A stretch of 64,000 nt of DNA from Ophioderma brevispina (GCA_023653785.1 JAMKCH010079080.1:1-64000), one strand, 5' to 3'; positions 23,767-37,654 are shown, numbered from the stretch's first letter. Notes: generated by a model from the sequence alone, not told the origin. Program-made: numbers and translations.

Positions 23767-24123
23767 CTTAAAGGTCCATGGCCCGATCGCTAATAGCCTC
23801 GTCCACAGAAGCCCCAGATTGTACCGGAAGTGGTCAACAGTTTGGTATCAGAAGAAAGCTACAATTTTTCTCAATAATCCTGTGAAATCTTAGGGCCAAA
23901 GCATGTTTGGTTTGGAAATTACAAGTGAAAATGTGCCCTAATTTGGTCGACCAATACTAATCTCACACAGTACTCTAAGGGGCTTACAAATCACGTTTTT
24001 TAGCTCTCACATCAAACGGATTGAAATGTTGGCGCGAAACTTTACAGATGGGGTTTTGGGGTGAAGACCAATCTATCAAGATGAAAACTTCATATCCATT
24101 AAATCGGGCCATCCACCTTTAAA
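23767..24123. mobile_element. TTAA-type MITE family B, copy 2
   Basis: The best copy. The left end is TTAAAGGTCCATGGCCCGAT; the right end complements to TTTAAAGGTGGATGGCCCGAT-like sequence. Both ends carry TTAA, the piggyBac target. The (AAAT)n array begins right after its right end. Confidence 0.75.
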
Positions 24124-25399
<1,276 letters not shown>

Positions 25400-25552
25400 G
25401 TGGTTGTAATAACGTCTATCGAATGCATTATCTCAAAATAGGCTAAATCATGTTCTACAGGAGCCAAAATTAAGCTGGACAAAGCCAAAATGCAATAAAC
25501 AACAGCAAGAAATTGTTTAGTTGGTTAAAACTAAAAGTTCATAAAAATTCAA

Positions 25553-25679
25553 GGGTTTAGTGCAAGAAGGACCCATCTGCAATAGCTGCCACATGTTAGA
25601 TTTGGTAGGTATAACACTTAATAAGAACACAACTGACAAATGGCAGCTATTGCAGATGGGTCCTTCTTGCACTAAACCC
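25553..25679. mobile_element. Palindromic MITE family D, copy 1 (perfect 39-bp arms)
   Basis: Arms 25553-25591 and 25641-25679 are perfectly complementary over 39 bp (beginning GGGTTTAGTGCAAGAAGG), with a 49-bp loop. Less perfect complementarity extends outward. Related copies: 34955-35075 and 61728-61963, sharing GCAATAGCTGCCA. Confidence 0.85.
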
Positions 25680-25732
25680 TCAATATTTTTGTGCTTTTCA
25701 TGGAATATGCTTTTCATGGTTAACTTGAGAAC

Positions 25733-25866
25733 TCCCCGGGCACTACCACCTATGATACAGCCCGTCTGATTGGCTCATTACAGGACACAACATGAGATAG
25801 CCCTCTGAGTAACCAATCAAAATAGTGCTTAGAGGCCGAAAGATAGGTAGTGCCCAGGGGTTTAAC
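25733..25866. mobile_element. Small foldback related to 12237-12667
   Basis: CCCCGGGCACTACCACCTAT and ATAGGTAGTGCCCAGGGG are inverted. The interior TCTGATTGGCTCATTACA and GAGTAACCAATCAAAAT match the larger element in the e7-e8 intron. Confidence 0.65.
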
Positions 25867-28800
25867 ACTTAATTACACAACCCACAAAGCTATTGAAGAC
25901 TGTAAAAATTACAAAAAATACCAATACACAATATATATGTAAGTAAAATATAAAACGTATTAAAATTTATTTTGTTACTTTAAACCTTTGGAAATTACTT
26001 TTTTTCAAGTGAAAGCTCCATTTTGAAAAGCTAAGTATGACACCTGTCTATCTTTGGACAATTGTCTACCTTCCCTAGTCAAATTTGAACTTTATCTTTA
26101 AAAAAAGGTTATTTCCTAAGATTTGAGAAGGATTGATTGACTGCTCTTGCTGTTTTTAATGTTGTGTTTGTTGTTGTTGTGGTATCGGGTTGTTTTTTTA
26201 AGCACAAGTTTGTCCATTATCTCTGAAGCCTTATATTTTATTCTTATTCTAGCTATTTTTCAGCATGATTAGGAAAGACATTTTCAATACTACATTGTTC
26301 ACCATTTCAAAGTTCCAGTTAATTAATTTGTCTTTTAAATTGGACATATTTATCTTCCAGAGCAACAGTGAACAATTCGTTCTGATATTAGACACACATG
26401 CAATTTTTAATGAAAAACCTGAATTCCCATAAACATTCCTATTTGTACTATAGGCTACTCCATTAGGAAACTTTTGCTACAGTCAACACAAAAAGTATTT
26501 CATGCTAACTTCACTTTCAAACTGTATGCCCTATGAGAAGTACAAATTTAGAAATACAAAACAGTGGTCATTACACATACAAGACTGCATGGAAAAATGG
26601 TAACTTGAGCTAATTTTTATAAGGACAAACAGACAGAATGTTTAAAGCAGCCATTAGTGAAAAATTAATCAGGCAAAAATTAGTTGGGATAAAAGTACAT
26701 GGTGAACACATGCCAGCATGTTATAAGGTGAGCCAGATGTGACATGAAGTCTGATATGCCATCTTTATATTAGCTGGACAGCTGTTTCTAACATCATTAA
26801 CTCTTAGTATGCCGCACAGGTTTATTTTGTGACAGTGATATTGGCAAAGGGTTGGAAAATGCTGAAAAGAAGCCAAAAATTGCCTTTCTAGTTTTTAATA
26901 ATAAGGTAAACTTCTGAAGAATTTTAGACATTTTAAAGTAATGTGGATGCTTTTACAATGTCAGGGATGATGTTAGTAGGTTTTGTGTGATATTGAAGCA
27001 ACAGGCAACAAAAATACCATATTTGTCTAATTAGTGCTCCGGGCACTTAAGTCAGTTATTGTTTAGGTGGCACTTATGAAGACGATAAAATGAAAGTCAA
27101 ATGTGGGAATTTACTCACATGCCATTTATTTGAAGCCATAATCATCATTGTAATCCATATGGCAATTTTATATTTTTAAACAAATTTAGTTGTACAGGTG
27201 CATTGAAAAGGAGCCTTTACACAGTAGTCACTTGTAAAATTTTATAGGGGTGCTTATTAGTGGAGAGGCAGGTTGAATAAGGTATTTGAATTCAAAGCAT
27301 GATATGTTATTGTAGTTTGTTTTCTTGCTTAAGTCCTACAATTTGGACCAGATTTTAAAGCGGATTAAATGATTTAAAATTGGGTGAACTATACTTTATC
27401 AGACCAGTGTTTTGTGATCTGCACTAGCTGGCCTCATTTAGCAGAGACAATAGGCCTACATCCTTTATGATTTAACCTGTTATTGTAAGGGTATGTAACC
27501 TCAAGATGAAAGAAAATTAAAATATCTGAAAATTGAGGAACCCTCCTTTTGTATTATCTCTGTATTACAACACTTACAAAAACTTCAAGTTTGTCTTCTT
27601 GGTTAAATACATATGATCCATAATGGCAGACTTTAATACCAAAGTTGTCAAATCTGACACTAGATCCAAATTTGCTGAACAATTTTGGGACTACCAGAAA
27701 GGGATTAATATGGTGACAAATTGGTGTACTTTGGCAAAGGAAATACCCTTTAACTGGCAACACCTGTTCCAAATTCCTGTTACTTCAAAATGATTCTACT
27801 TAGGGGAGGGGAGGGGCAACATACATGCCCCATGCCATTTTAGGTGGTTTTCTTATTTGCCTATATCTTCCCATTAACATGCATGGCTAGTAGTAGTACC
27901 TATCCTTGGGAGCATGGAAGACTACGGTAAAACAGTTCACACTCTACAGACTTAAACAACCGTTACTTGCACCACGAAAGCCACTTGAAATCTTTTTAAA
28001 AGTTTGGTGGGGCAAACAACACAGGACAAGTGTTTCAACAACCTGTTATTCCTGCAATGTAAATGTAAGGAAATGCCTGACATCTCCAAAGAGGCTTTGC
28101 GACACAAGCTGAGTCTGCTGTCTTTCGTTGATTGAATTGCATTTTGTTTTCCATGATAACAGCAGTCCTGTCATCTAGTGGCATGTGACCAATGTTTTGT
28201 TCTGCTGCAGCCAAAGTTCTTTAAAAGGGGACTACAACAAACTGCAATTTTGGACCAAGCTTTTGTGATACTGGAAATGATTTCCATGCTCCCCTGGTTT
28301 AATGATGCACATCAATAGTCCACTTTAAGAAAGGCACTATATAGGGCACCTTAAAGCGGCACTGGCACATTTTTCCTGAAAATATGAAATTTCTTCAATT
28401 TGCTCGCAAATGATAGTCTAGGTCATTAGGATAATAGAGATATGTTTTACATATAAAAATAACATACCCAAAACCAGATAGGGACATTAATAAGAGGCTA
28501 AAGACATCCAGGTAATTTGTTGGCTAACTTAAGTTTGCCGTAACTTTAATAAGCAAATGGGTCTATTACATGAATATCATAGACTCGTACTGATTGATAT
28601 TAAAAGCACAAAGGTCACAGACCGGTCAAACAGGGTGCATGCTGTGGGAAACATCTCCGGCGTGTGTTTTCTTGTGTTAAATGCCATTTTCTGTTTACCC
28701 ATAAACACACCGATTTGGGCTTAATAATTTCAGGTGAGGGATACAAGCTTTACAACCATGCAAAAATATCAATTTCGACAAATCTAGAGAGCGCACCATT

Positions 28801-29211
28801 TTTCAAATGTGCCAGTGTCTCTTTAACATTGTCAAATGGGACATGAAAGAGGGTAAAAGGCAGCTTGGAAATGGCCAAATGAAACTGGATATGACTTTCT
28901 TTATTTGAAGAAGAGTGGAGTATAGGTGACCTGATGACTTAACGGCCCAGATCATAGAATCCCTTATTGTTGTTTCGCACCAATTTTCTTAAATGCCACA
29001 GTTGTTTTTCCTGGAAGCTCAGGATATGAAGATCATTGCAGGAAACAAACCAGGGGAATCTAAGACTGTATTTCAGATTTGCTTTGCTTTTTTTTCCTGT
29101 TGATCAGGAAAAATTGTAGACATTTTATTTATTGAGTGATATATTTCTAACTATAGAATACCAAGGGTTATGTTTCACCTCCTCAAAAAAGTACATTCTA
29201 GAAACACTGAC

Positions 29212-29365
29212 CTGGAAGTTCATGATGGCTCTACAACACATGATGCATACATGGACGTCATCTCGTGTGATTGACAGATGTGTAGCGCCAGTCTTCTTAT
29301 TGATCTTTGACCCCTTGGTACTTGATCCTTTGACCCTTGGCATAAGTTCTAAGGTTTCTTCATGT
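29212..29365 (-). CDS. FMNL: FMNL exon e3: linker plus DDVHVCIMCCRAIMNFQ
   Basis: 154 nt, 51 codons after the split Thr. The first 30 or so residues (from HEETLELMPRVKGSSTKGSK to about THLSITR) are a basic, Ser/Thr/Lys/Gly-rich linker. The rest, DDVHVCIMCCRAIMNFQ, is an armadillo helix nearly identical to vertebrate FMNL (DDVHVCIMCLRAIMNYQ). Acceptor GTATTTTCAG, donor GTCAGT. The linker is much shorter than the roughly 90 residues recalled for human FMNL2, and lacks the Ser-rich stretch found there. The direct phase-2 junction with e2 argues that no exon is missing in between, although a cassette exon cannot be excluded. Confidence 0.95.
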
Positions 29366-31052
29366 CTGAAAATACGAAATACAAAGTATACTTTGAAATG
29401 CTGTCTTTTCATTATTTCTACAAAATGTGGTACATTTAAAGAAAAAAGTTAACCCTTTCATGAGAACAGTCAGCAGCTTTTTTCTAAATTATCTTCCCGG
29501 TAATAATGTTAACAAGATGGCTGTGACTACAAGAATCTTACCTGACAGAATTCCAGTTTTTCATAATAAAGACATTTGTATCCATTTGGACAAAGATTTG
29601 GCTAAAACCAACCTTAACAAATTTAAATATATAGGATAGAGGAATGCTCACATTGTAATGTGATTAGAGCTAAAAATACAACTCTATATGTCTCACCATG
29701 TTAAAATAATGTAGGCCTACCTATCATACAAAACACTTCAATAAAAATCTTTGGCCATGAAAAAAGAATAAAAAAAAAATAATGCTTATTTTACAAATCC
29801 CTCAAGGAATGCCATATCAAACCATCACAATTAATATTAATTTAAAGTGCATCCTTTATTTTGTAGCAAAATCTCAGATTTCATATTGGGAGGAGACAAG
29901 TGCTTTTTTGATACGGTGGGACACAAATGAGTACTTACATTAAAATAAAAATATTAGCTATATTACTATTTTTTCTGGATAATTTATTCTCAAAATAGGC
30001 AACAAAAGCTTCTTTTCTTAAAAACTGCAAAGTTTAAATATTTTTACTATGTAAACAATAATTTGTAACTCCAATACCAAGTTACACATCCCATAACTTT
30101 TTAAAAAAAATTTGTGTACATGATACTTAAAACAATATACCTATATTCGGTCAATGACCAACCCTAATCAACCAGTTTCTTGAATGCACACGGTACACAT
30201 AAGAGTGAGAGTGGCACCCCAGGATTACACAAAATACAATATCGGTAATATTCAACATATGTTATAAATTGACTTTCTCTTTAGATCAGTGGTTTAACAA
30301 CTAATAAATCATTAATTGAGCAAGAAAACGAGCCAATGAATTAACCAAAGCCAGCTGGAACAGTGTTCATTTTCCTCGGCAAAAATGAACATTTTTATTA
30401 AAGGTACATTTTGTGATTTTAACACCTTCATTTTTGTTGAAAGTTCACTAGATATAATCGAGAAAAGGGTACTTCCCAAATTTCCATTGATTCTGATGGT
30501 GGGTTTTGATGTTATGAGCAAAATCTCAACTTCTTTAAGTAATTTGAGGAACACGCTGTGAATCACAAAAAATGCTACTTGAAACTCTTTATATTTACAT
30601 TGTATGCTGAATTTTTAAAAAAAAAGAGCATCATAAATGTACTTCTCCAAATTAAGGTATAATTCATCTAACAAGCTGGAATAGAATGGCCTTTGTAAGG
30701 CATCTGTTATCATGTCTCTTCCCAGTTAAATGATTTTCAAAAAGTGGACCAAAAATTTATCTCGTTCCTGACCCACTATGAGGAATTTTCTGGCCAGTTA
30801 CATTCTAAATATCACAGTATTTTGAAATGAAAAAAAAGTTTCACTATGTAGAACTAACACTGGTTTAAACCCAGGTCTAAAGTTAGATCCTTTCAGAATA
30901 CCGGCAATGGGTCTTGTGTGACTGTGTTAGCCACAGGAACAATTGCAAGAGGTTCGTTACGACAGGTGACTATTGTACTTACATTCATATTGTGTTTAGC
31001 AGACTACATGCTTTTTTTGATCCTGTGAATAATGAACAATTATTTGTTCATC

Positions 31053-31373
31053 TTTGGACATTTTCCTCTATACTTTATTCTATTACCTCTGCTGCCCATT
31101 ATTGAAAATGCAGCATTCTGATTGGTCAGTTTTACTGCCCATTATTCTGCAATAATGGGTCGCAAATGCATTTTCTCATTAGATCACGCTGTTTTCGGTA
31201 ATAGAATAGAAATAAAGGGTTTGCAATATCATTTATGGGCTCATAATGTATCCTCGGCCGGAAAACTTTAAAATGATGGGCTCGGCTGCGCCTCGCAAAT
31301 TATTTTGTATTTCCGACCTCGGACACATTATTCGTCCATAAATGGTACTGCATCACCCTTTATTTCTTAAATA
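31053..31373. mobile_element. Double-hairpin repeat family C, copy 2
   Basis: Same orientation and structure as 20798-21113, with scattered substitutions. CTCGGCTGCGCCTCGCAAAT is kept. It lies in the e2-e3 intron. Confidence 0.75.
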
Positions 31374-31734
31374 ACTGATTAGAATATCATACATGATTTC
31401 TTATCTTCACTGTGTTCCCTACAATCTGATTAAAAATTTGTGGGACAGAATCGAACACAAGCGAACGCTGACTGCGTGCGCCAGGAGGAACATCGCACCT
31501 CGTTTCACGATGCATAATTCGTCAAAGTATGCGCCGAACCTCTGTGTAGCTTGCTGCACTTACATGAAGTGTGCGTATTTCCTGTCCAATTCAAATGTAG
31601 CATGAGAGCCATGCAAATTGCTAATACTGCAAACAATAGCTCATTTATCAATAAGACCAAACTTTTACGCAATACACAAGCCATTCCTACAATACCTACG
31701 CCTTTACTTACGTTATACCTGCACCTTTACTTAC

Positions 31735-31818
31735 GTCATAGCTTTGTTGAGCCACTGTAGATATTCAACCAGGATATCCAGGCCTTTGTTGTCTTCATTT
31801 AAAAATTCCCTGACCCAT
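31735..31818 (-). CDS. FMNL: FMNL exon e2: FH3 segment [14 protein letters not shown]
   Basis: 84 nt. It encodes [20 protein letters not shown] followed by QWLNKAM and two bases of Thr. The [18 protein letters not shown] core is a hallmark of FMNL FH3 domains. Acceptor CTCCCATTTCAG, donor GTAAGT. Both ends are in phase 2, so the exon joins e1 (CA|A) and e3 (AC|A) without a frame change. After LVEYL the vertebrate proteins read SFAQYA, whereas this protein reads QWLNKAMT. The armadillo helix is kept and only its end differs. A similar-looking GTTATACCTG sits just downstream in the intron and is not used in this model. Confidence 0.95.
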
Positions 31819-32062
31819 CTGAAATGGGAGAAAAATTAAATTGATCACATTAGCACAAAAATGAACCAACTTCAGAAGTGCCAGACAACCCTCTTGTACA
31901 ATGCTCTGATTTTCACTTATTATTATTATCCGGCTTTTGTTCATCCGCAAGAAAAAATGTTTCCTGTTAACACTTGTTTCTTCTAACAAACACAAGACTA
32001 TGCAACTCAGACTCATTGTGTCTGCTGTGCTATATTGTACCTAGTTTCTTTATTATTGTACT

Positions 32063-32436
32063 TACCCTAGTATAGTCCCACCTGTTTTTGTCCTGAAATT
32101 AGCGGGAATTTGGGGGTTGGGATTATAAAATTGGGATCTCACCCTAACATGAAACACACAAGCATCAAAATGTCAGTCTTTTCAGAGCTCAACTTATTCC
32201 AGATATTTTCAATTGTCAAATGAGGTGTGTGATCAACAAAGACCTGTATTATGAACTGAAGCATAGACCTAGCCTAGCTAATTTTGTAACAAAAATCTCA
32301 AGAAACTACCAAAACAGTGGCGCTTGCATGTAATCTATTAATTTCCATAAAATTAATTTTCCTTATTCATATTCTTCATATTCTTTCAAACTGGGGTAGG
32401 ATATAATAAAATATGGGACTATACTGGGGTCAGTAT
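32063..32436. mobile_element. TA-target MITE family F, copy 1
   Basis: The ends CCTAGTATAGTCCCACCTG and (complemented) TACTGACCCCAGTATAGTCC are inverted. The interior recurs in opposite orientation at 52734-53110. The TA at the right terminus fits a Tc1/mariner-type target. Confidence 0.65.
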
Positions 32437-32594
32437 GACAACTCTCAAAGAGAAGAGGCCAACCTATTTGGTTCTGACCAAAGTATACTTTATAATGCAT
32501 ATTATGCTCTGTTCCCAGAACTTTGTTGAGTGACATTATCTCCTAAGAGAAGCTCTGTTACAACTGCTGTGATCGTGTGAAAGCAGTGAATGAT

Positions 32595-32905
32595 TTGGAC
32601 CTGGGGTTCTCAAAGTTTGGTTTGGGTAGGGATGTGCCTCTGATGAGTCCTGGAAGTAGGAACCACATCTATACCAATTTTCACCAATAAGGGGATCCTT
32701 AGCTATACCAGAGACACAGATCTGTAGGTCAAATTTGCCAATTTGCCAATTTTTTAGCCATTTCTAACAAATCTAGGGAAATTTGGCTCCAGATTAATGA
32801 TACTAGCATAATTTTTTTCAACAACTTTTAGAAAATTTTGAAAAAAGACCCATCTAGATACCAAATTTACATGAAAAAAGGGTCACTCATATACAGATGC
32901 TGAAA
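32595..32905. repeat. Dispersed repeat family G, copy 1
   Basis: TTCTCAAAGTTTGGTTTGGGT through AGCTATACCAGAGACACA and GAAAAAAGACCCATCTAGAT. A diverged relative is at 43715-44140, in the same orientation with the same order of motifs (CCCATAGCTATACCAGAGAT, AAACGACCCATTGCTAT). Confidence 0.55.
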
Positions 32906-33088
32906 ATAAGACCCACATTGTAAGATTGGGCCCACAAACTGATATAGCCTGATAAAGCATACTTAAATGTATTTCTGCTTTTATTAGTTGCAGTATTCAC
33001 TTCAGTTTTATGATCCTAACTTCTCAGATGCATGATGTAAGGTGTGTCCCATAGATGGCTAATGAGTGAACAAATGGGTCTAAAATCT

Positions 33089-33409
33089 TTAAAGGTGCAA
33101 TAAGAGATTTTGTGGCATCCATGTAAATTGTCATATGTAGTGATTTCATATAGATTAGAGCCTCAAAAGATTTACCTTGTATTTTGGTAGGTACAGAAAT
33201 GTCTCAAATGTGAAAACAAAAGGTAATATTTATATGCTTATAAAACATAAAACATGCTGAATTTCCTATTTGCTCCTAGAGGAAATTAGAAATTACACAA
33301 TTTTTGTACCAAAGAGTAATTCTTGGCTTAATCCTTTCAGATGGGGATATTTTTTGATAGAAAGCTTTTAGGGACACCTGTTATATGAAATCTCTCGTTA
33401 CACCTTTAA
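33089..33409. mobile_element. TTAA-type MITE family E, copy 2
   Basis: TTAAAGGTGCAATAAGAGAT at the left; the right end complements to TTAAAGGTGTAACGAGAGAT. TTAA at both termini. The interior matches 15356-15610 and 36758-36990 (TGTAGTGATTTCATA, CTTTCAGATGGGGA). Confidence 0.75.
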
Positions 33410-34120
33410 GTAAAGGTATCTCTGCTTTCATATTCAGCAAAAAAAAATGGAAATAGGTGATGTGGTAAGCCAGAAAACAATCAGTTTGTAAAAATATTTA
33501 AAACGTGTATTTTGTGATTACATCACATCCGGGAACTGAAAGACAACTATTGGTTTGCATTAGTTTTATCATGGCCACATGGTAAAGAGGAAAATTATTT
33601 TTTAGACCTATTTATTCACCCATCAGCTAACATCTATGGGACACACCTTTAATAAACAAATGGAAATACATATTTATTGTAATAGATTAATATTTGTCTT
33701 TCTAATAACTCAGAATTTAAAGAATAGAAATGACAGTAAATATATAAAGTCTGGCATTTACGACAATATCACTGCTCAGTTTAACTTAACTCTGTTTGTT
33801 TAAAGCAGTGAAAGGATATTCACTGTTTGTGTTATGAAGTGAAATGACATTTTCTAAGCTAGGCACCCTTTGATAAATGAAACCATAGCATATTAAATAT
33901 TTGATCTGCATGCAATATGATATAAAATATGTATGGTAAAGGACAGAATAACAAATTATATTTGGTGTTCAGTTTCAAAAGGAGATTAACAAAATGTAAA
34001 GTAAATAAGCCATTTTCATAAATTAGATTGAGTATGGGATCTGTTTGCTCTCTAAGCTACATGATATTGGGTGGAGTCAAGTTGGCAATCTCTACGATCC
34101 TGGTTGCTATGGAAACTCAC

Positions 34121-34200
34121 TGAATGTTATTTGTTCGGAGCGAGATTTCCAGGTCCCGGAGATTCTGTGTCGATGCATCAAACATCTTCTTTCTTTGTCT
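34121..34200 (-). CDS. FMNL: FMNL exon e1 in window: first FH3 helices
   Basis: 80 nt, 26 codons plus two bases. The product starts RQRKKMFDASTQNLRDLEIS and continues with LRTNNI. This aligns with the vertebrate FMNL stretch ending RELEISLRTNHIGWVREF. The acceptor is TTGCCAACAG and the donor GTGAGT. It starts in phase 0 and ends in phase 2 (CA plus A of the next exon gives Gln before WVREF). The residue before WV is Gly in vertebrates and Gln here. It belongs to the GTPase-binding/FH3 region. The preceding exon, expected to carry a YLxKLxxYLDP-like motif, was not recognised, so this is the most 5' exon I am sure of. An alternative acceptor two bases further in (CAACAGAG) would break the frame. 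Confidence 0.92.
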
Positions 34201-34349
34201 CTGTTGGCAAGAACACAAAAGAAGATTCAACAGGTTAGAATGAATCATGAATAGGTCCAACTACAAATGTCACATGTATGTGCATCTTACAAAGAACAAA
34301 TATGTGCTCACTTACATGGCAAATATTCAATACAGACAGTAAAGAGTCA

Positions 34350-34606
34350 AAGGGTGTTTTGAACCAATCCCATAATGCATTGCAATTAGTCTATACTGTA
34401 CTCTACAAAACTCATGTCAGTACTTAGGGATTAAAAGTGTACAAGAAGTTAGAGGATCATACTAAAATTCCCTAAGTACTAACACTTAGGGGCTAAAAGT
34501 CAGGGTTTTCATGTGTTAAAATTAGGATTCTGGTGGGATCACATGATCCTATTGAGGTGAAATTTCCTCAAACTGGTGCATTGTGGGATAGAGTTAACTT
34601 TCTACA
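34350..34606. mobile_element. MITE family A (hAT-like), copy 3
   Basis: AGGGTGTTTTGAACCAATCC at the left, GTGCATTGTGGGATAGAGTTAA at the right, inverted. Inner TACTTAGGGATTAAAAGTG and CTAAGTACTAACACTTAGGG form a second hairpin. It begins 150 bp upstream of e1. Confidence 0.7.
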
Positions 34607-34954
34607 TCACATGTTTTGTACCTGCCAATCATTATGGCCTGTAGTTTTAACAATCTGACAAAGATGGTCTCAAAAGCTGCAGAAGCTTTCCAAGTAGGCC
34701 CTATACCACCTGATAACCTGATTTATTTAGAATTTTCAAAATTTTAAAAATCAAAACAATTTTTTTAAAATTTTTTAATCTAGAATATACAGTTGCTATA
34801 GATCCCATACTGCCCGATAGGGTTTCTTCATGAATGTTCAGTAGCTGTCCCTCACTCTAGAACATGCAGTTGCTATGCTCTCATACCTTTATCTGAGCTC
34901 TTGTAGTTACTTGTGCAACAGTATCTGATATGAAAAGTTTACCTAAAATTTCAA

Positions 34955-35075
34955 GGGTTTACTGCAAGAAAGCCCCATCTGCAATAGCTGCCAGGTGTTG
35001 GGTAACACTTAATAACAACACAACCAACAACACCTGGCAGCTATTGCAGATGGGGCCTTTTTGTCCTTAACCCTC
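34955..35075. mobile_element. Palindromic MITE family D, copy 2
   Basis: AAGGGTTTACTGCAAGAAAG and the complement of AAAGGCCCCATCTGCAATAG are inverted around TGCCAGGTGTTGGGTAACAC. The arms match copy 1 with a few mismatches. Confidence 0.75.
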
Positions 35076-35590
35076 GATTTATAGTTGATGCAGACCAGAT
35101 AGGTACTCATGAGGAAGGAGAAGTAAATAGTGAACACACACACATAACATAGGGACCTGCATCCTGGATCTGCATCTTGGGTTTTAATGGTTTCTAGAAA
35201 TACAATGATAGAGTACTCGTAATAATTTAGATTGTGTACTCGTAAATTTCAGAGAGAATTCAAAATGGCCTGATGGTTTCCTCTATTATTTTTTTTTTTA
35301 TGTGGTGGTGTGCATGTTGTGGGAGGTGGCATGTGTGTGTGTGCACACGCGTGCAATTGGTGTACATGCAACTACATTATTGCAAATGAGTTTGTGTGTT
35401 ATAAAAAATAGACAAACAGCATACCTGTTCATTTCTGTATCAGGCAAATGCTGTTCAGATTAATAGTGAGCTTTTACACATCTAATTTTTCATACACAAA
35501 TATGTTATCAACCAGTTTCCTTTTCCATATATGTTTGACCTTTAAAATAAATTCCAAAACCTAACAAATTTGTGATCTGTCAGTCACACT

Positions 35591-35858
35591 TAGGGAGGGG
35601 TCATTATTTATGCCGGGGGGGGGTGGGGGGGGTGGGGGGGGGGGGGGGTGGAGGATTTGGAGGGTAACCCGAAATTTTTTTTAAGAGAAGGGGGACGTGA
35701 AATTTGTCAGGAACAAGAGAGGGGAAACCATGAACTTTTAAATGGGGAAATCAGCATGATCAATGGAGGAGTGTGAATTTTTGAACGGAAGCGAGAAAGT
35801 TGAAATCCCCCCCGATTCCCCCCCCCCGGCCATAAATAATGACCGCTCCCCTTATTAA
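35591..35858. mobile_element. TTA-target MITE with long G/C runs
   Basis: The termini GGGAGGGGTCATTATTTATG and (complemented) GGGGAGCGGTCATTATTTAT are flanked by TTA on both sides, the 3-bp target of PIF/Harbinger-type elements. Next to the left terminus is a G-run broken by single Ts (35614-35650), with matching C-runs on the right. Confidence 0.7.
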
Positions 35859-36757
35859 CACGGAAGGACACACACCACTTTACCATACCAAAATACTTCT
35901 GAAAAATTACATTTTGATAACTTAAACCATAGGATGTACTTAATTTTATTACCATGACAAAAACATGCTATTAACTGTCCTTGTCATGTTTTCCCTTACT
36001 TTTTCTAAATCCATTTTTTCTTTGTTTTAAATTAAAATTAATTCACAACTGATTCAAAAAATAACACACCTGCTTCAGAGGCCCACTCATGTCTGTAAAA
36101 CATAGCTAGACACTCGTGAAGGCTAGGGAGATTTTAGGAATAAGTTATAGCCCGAAGGTAACTTCATCCTAACCACAAATATGAGGAAACAATGTGGCTA
36201 CTTACTACGGGATGAGTAATCTCCCGACTGAAAATTGTGGCATTTCCCGTACATTTTCTGATTGGATTCATTCCTCCACTAGAGCAAACTGACATTTTCA
36301 TCCATCTCCAGTTGGCACAATTCCATAACACCCTATACACATAGCTGTATCAAAATGACCCCTTAGTGGCTCGGTACTATTTATGATACCCACACCCCCC
36401 CACTGAGCTCAATTTTCGGCACACAGCTTTATGCTATGGCCATGGAACTGTGTCTTTGTGAATGAGGTTGTGATATTTTGTAGTATTGTCTGCAGGCCAA
36501 ATTCAATAAATTTGTTGTTCCATTCATCACTGATTGATGCTAGTGTTTCAAGGGTCCAAAACAGTTAAGTTCAGATGCTTTTTTGAATGGGGCACATCAA
36601 CAGCCTTGGGTGTTAAGTGTGGGGAAAAAAAGTCAAAATCAGTTCTTGGTTGTCATTGTTGGGAGAAAATTGACTCTTCTTGTCCTATTCATTATTAATG
36701 TGGCAAATCAAATTGAAGAAAAAAAAATACAAACTGGTAAGCACTGCCATTATTGTG

Positions 36758-36990
36758 CCATAATGTAGTGATTTCATAGAGACATTCAATAGATTTCTTA
36801 CCTTGCATTTGTCCATAGAAATGTCTTAAAATTTTAAAAAGGTGATTCTGATTTGCTGATATTTCATTGAAAAACAATTTTTGTATTTACTCCAATACAA
36901 CATTAGGAATTCTGCAATTTTTGTACCAAAGAAATATTTCTCAGCTTAATTCCTTTCAGATGGGAGATGTTTTTGGTGGAATACTTTACA
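36758..36990. mobile_element. TTAA-type MITE family E, copy 3 (truncated)
   Basis: ATAATGTAGTGATTTCATAG through CCTTTCAGATGGGAGATGTTTT; lacks a recognisable left terminus. Confidence 0.55.
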
Positions 36991-37654
36991 ATGGAGCAAA
37001 GATCATGGATTTCATTTTTTCAGGAACACAAATCTCTACTTGCACCTTGAAATTCTCTCCTATCAAAATTAAACCAAGTCACACTGTGTGCAGTCTCATA
37101 GCAACAGAATAGCTAACAACTCACCACAACACCAACACACAACATATGTTAATTGGCCTGCATAGGTATGACCTACTTAAAGAAAGGACCATGATATTTA
37201 ATTAATGACTGACACGCTTTGTTACAGTGGTTATTTTTACTCATACTAGGACAAATGGAAACAATCAAACATCGTAATAAAAACCTTCTCCTATGGTGTA
37301 TTAAGTATTACAGTATGCCTAATGGTAGCCTGGGGATGTTTGGGTTGGTGTTGTCCCTAGGAATCTCTGATACGAATAAGCTTTCACATGAAAAAACATG
37401 ATATACATTCTTAAACAATTTGGAATCAGCAAAATATTTTAATATTTTGCTTAAAAGACCCTGAGCTACAGCTAGTATCCCTTATGCCTTTGGTCACCCC
37501 TACCCTCAAATAAGCCAACATTTTGAAAGTCTGATTGTATTGCAACACCACCAGCACCTGTATTTATATCAAAAAAACAATGGTGAAAACTCGTATACGC
37601 AATGTGTAAAATATGTTCCCGCCGAATTGTTGCGATCACTAACATGTGATAAAT

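Noticed and set aside
31393..31605. NLIKNLWDRIEHKR-like plus frame as a Tc1/mariner transposase end
   Set aside because: Only LWD and nearby charged residues match. The DDE context (SPDLNPIE) is absent and no inverted ends were found. Coincidence is more likely.
35414..35440. 26-nt micro-exon candidate (HLPDTEMNR) upstream of e1 on the minus strand
   Set aside because: Splice signals are present, but length would not give the required phase and the peptide has no FMNL match.
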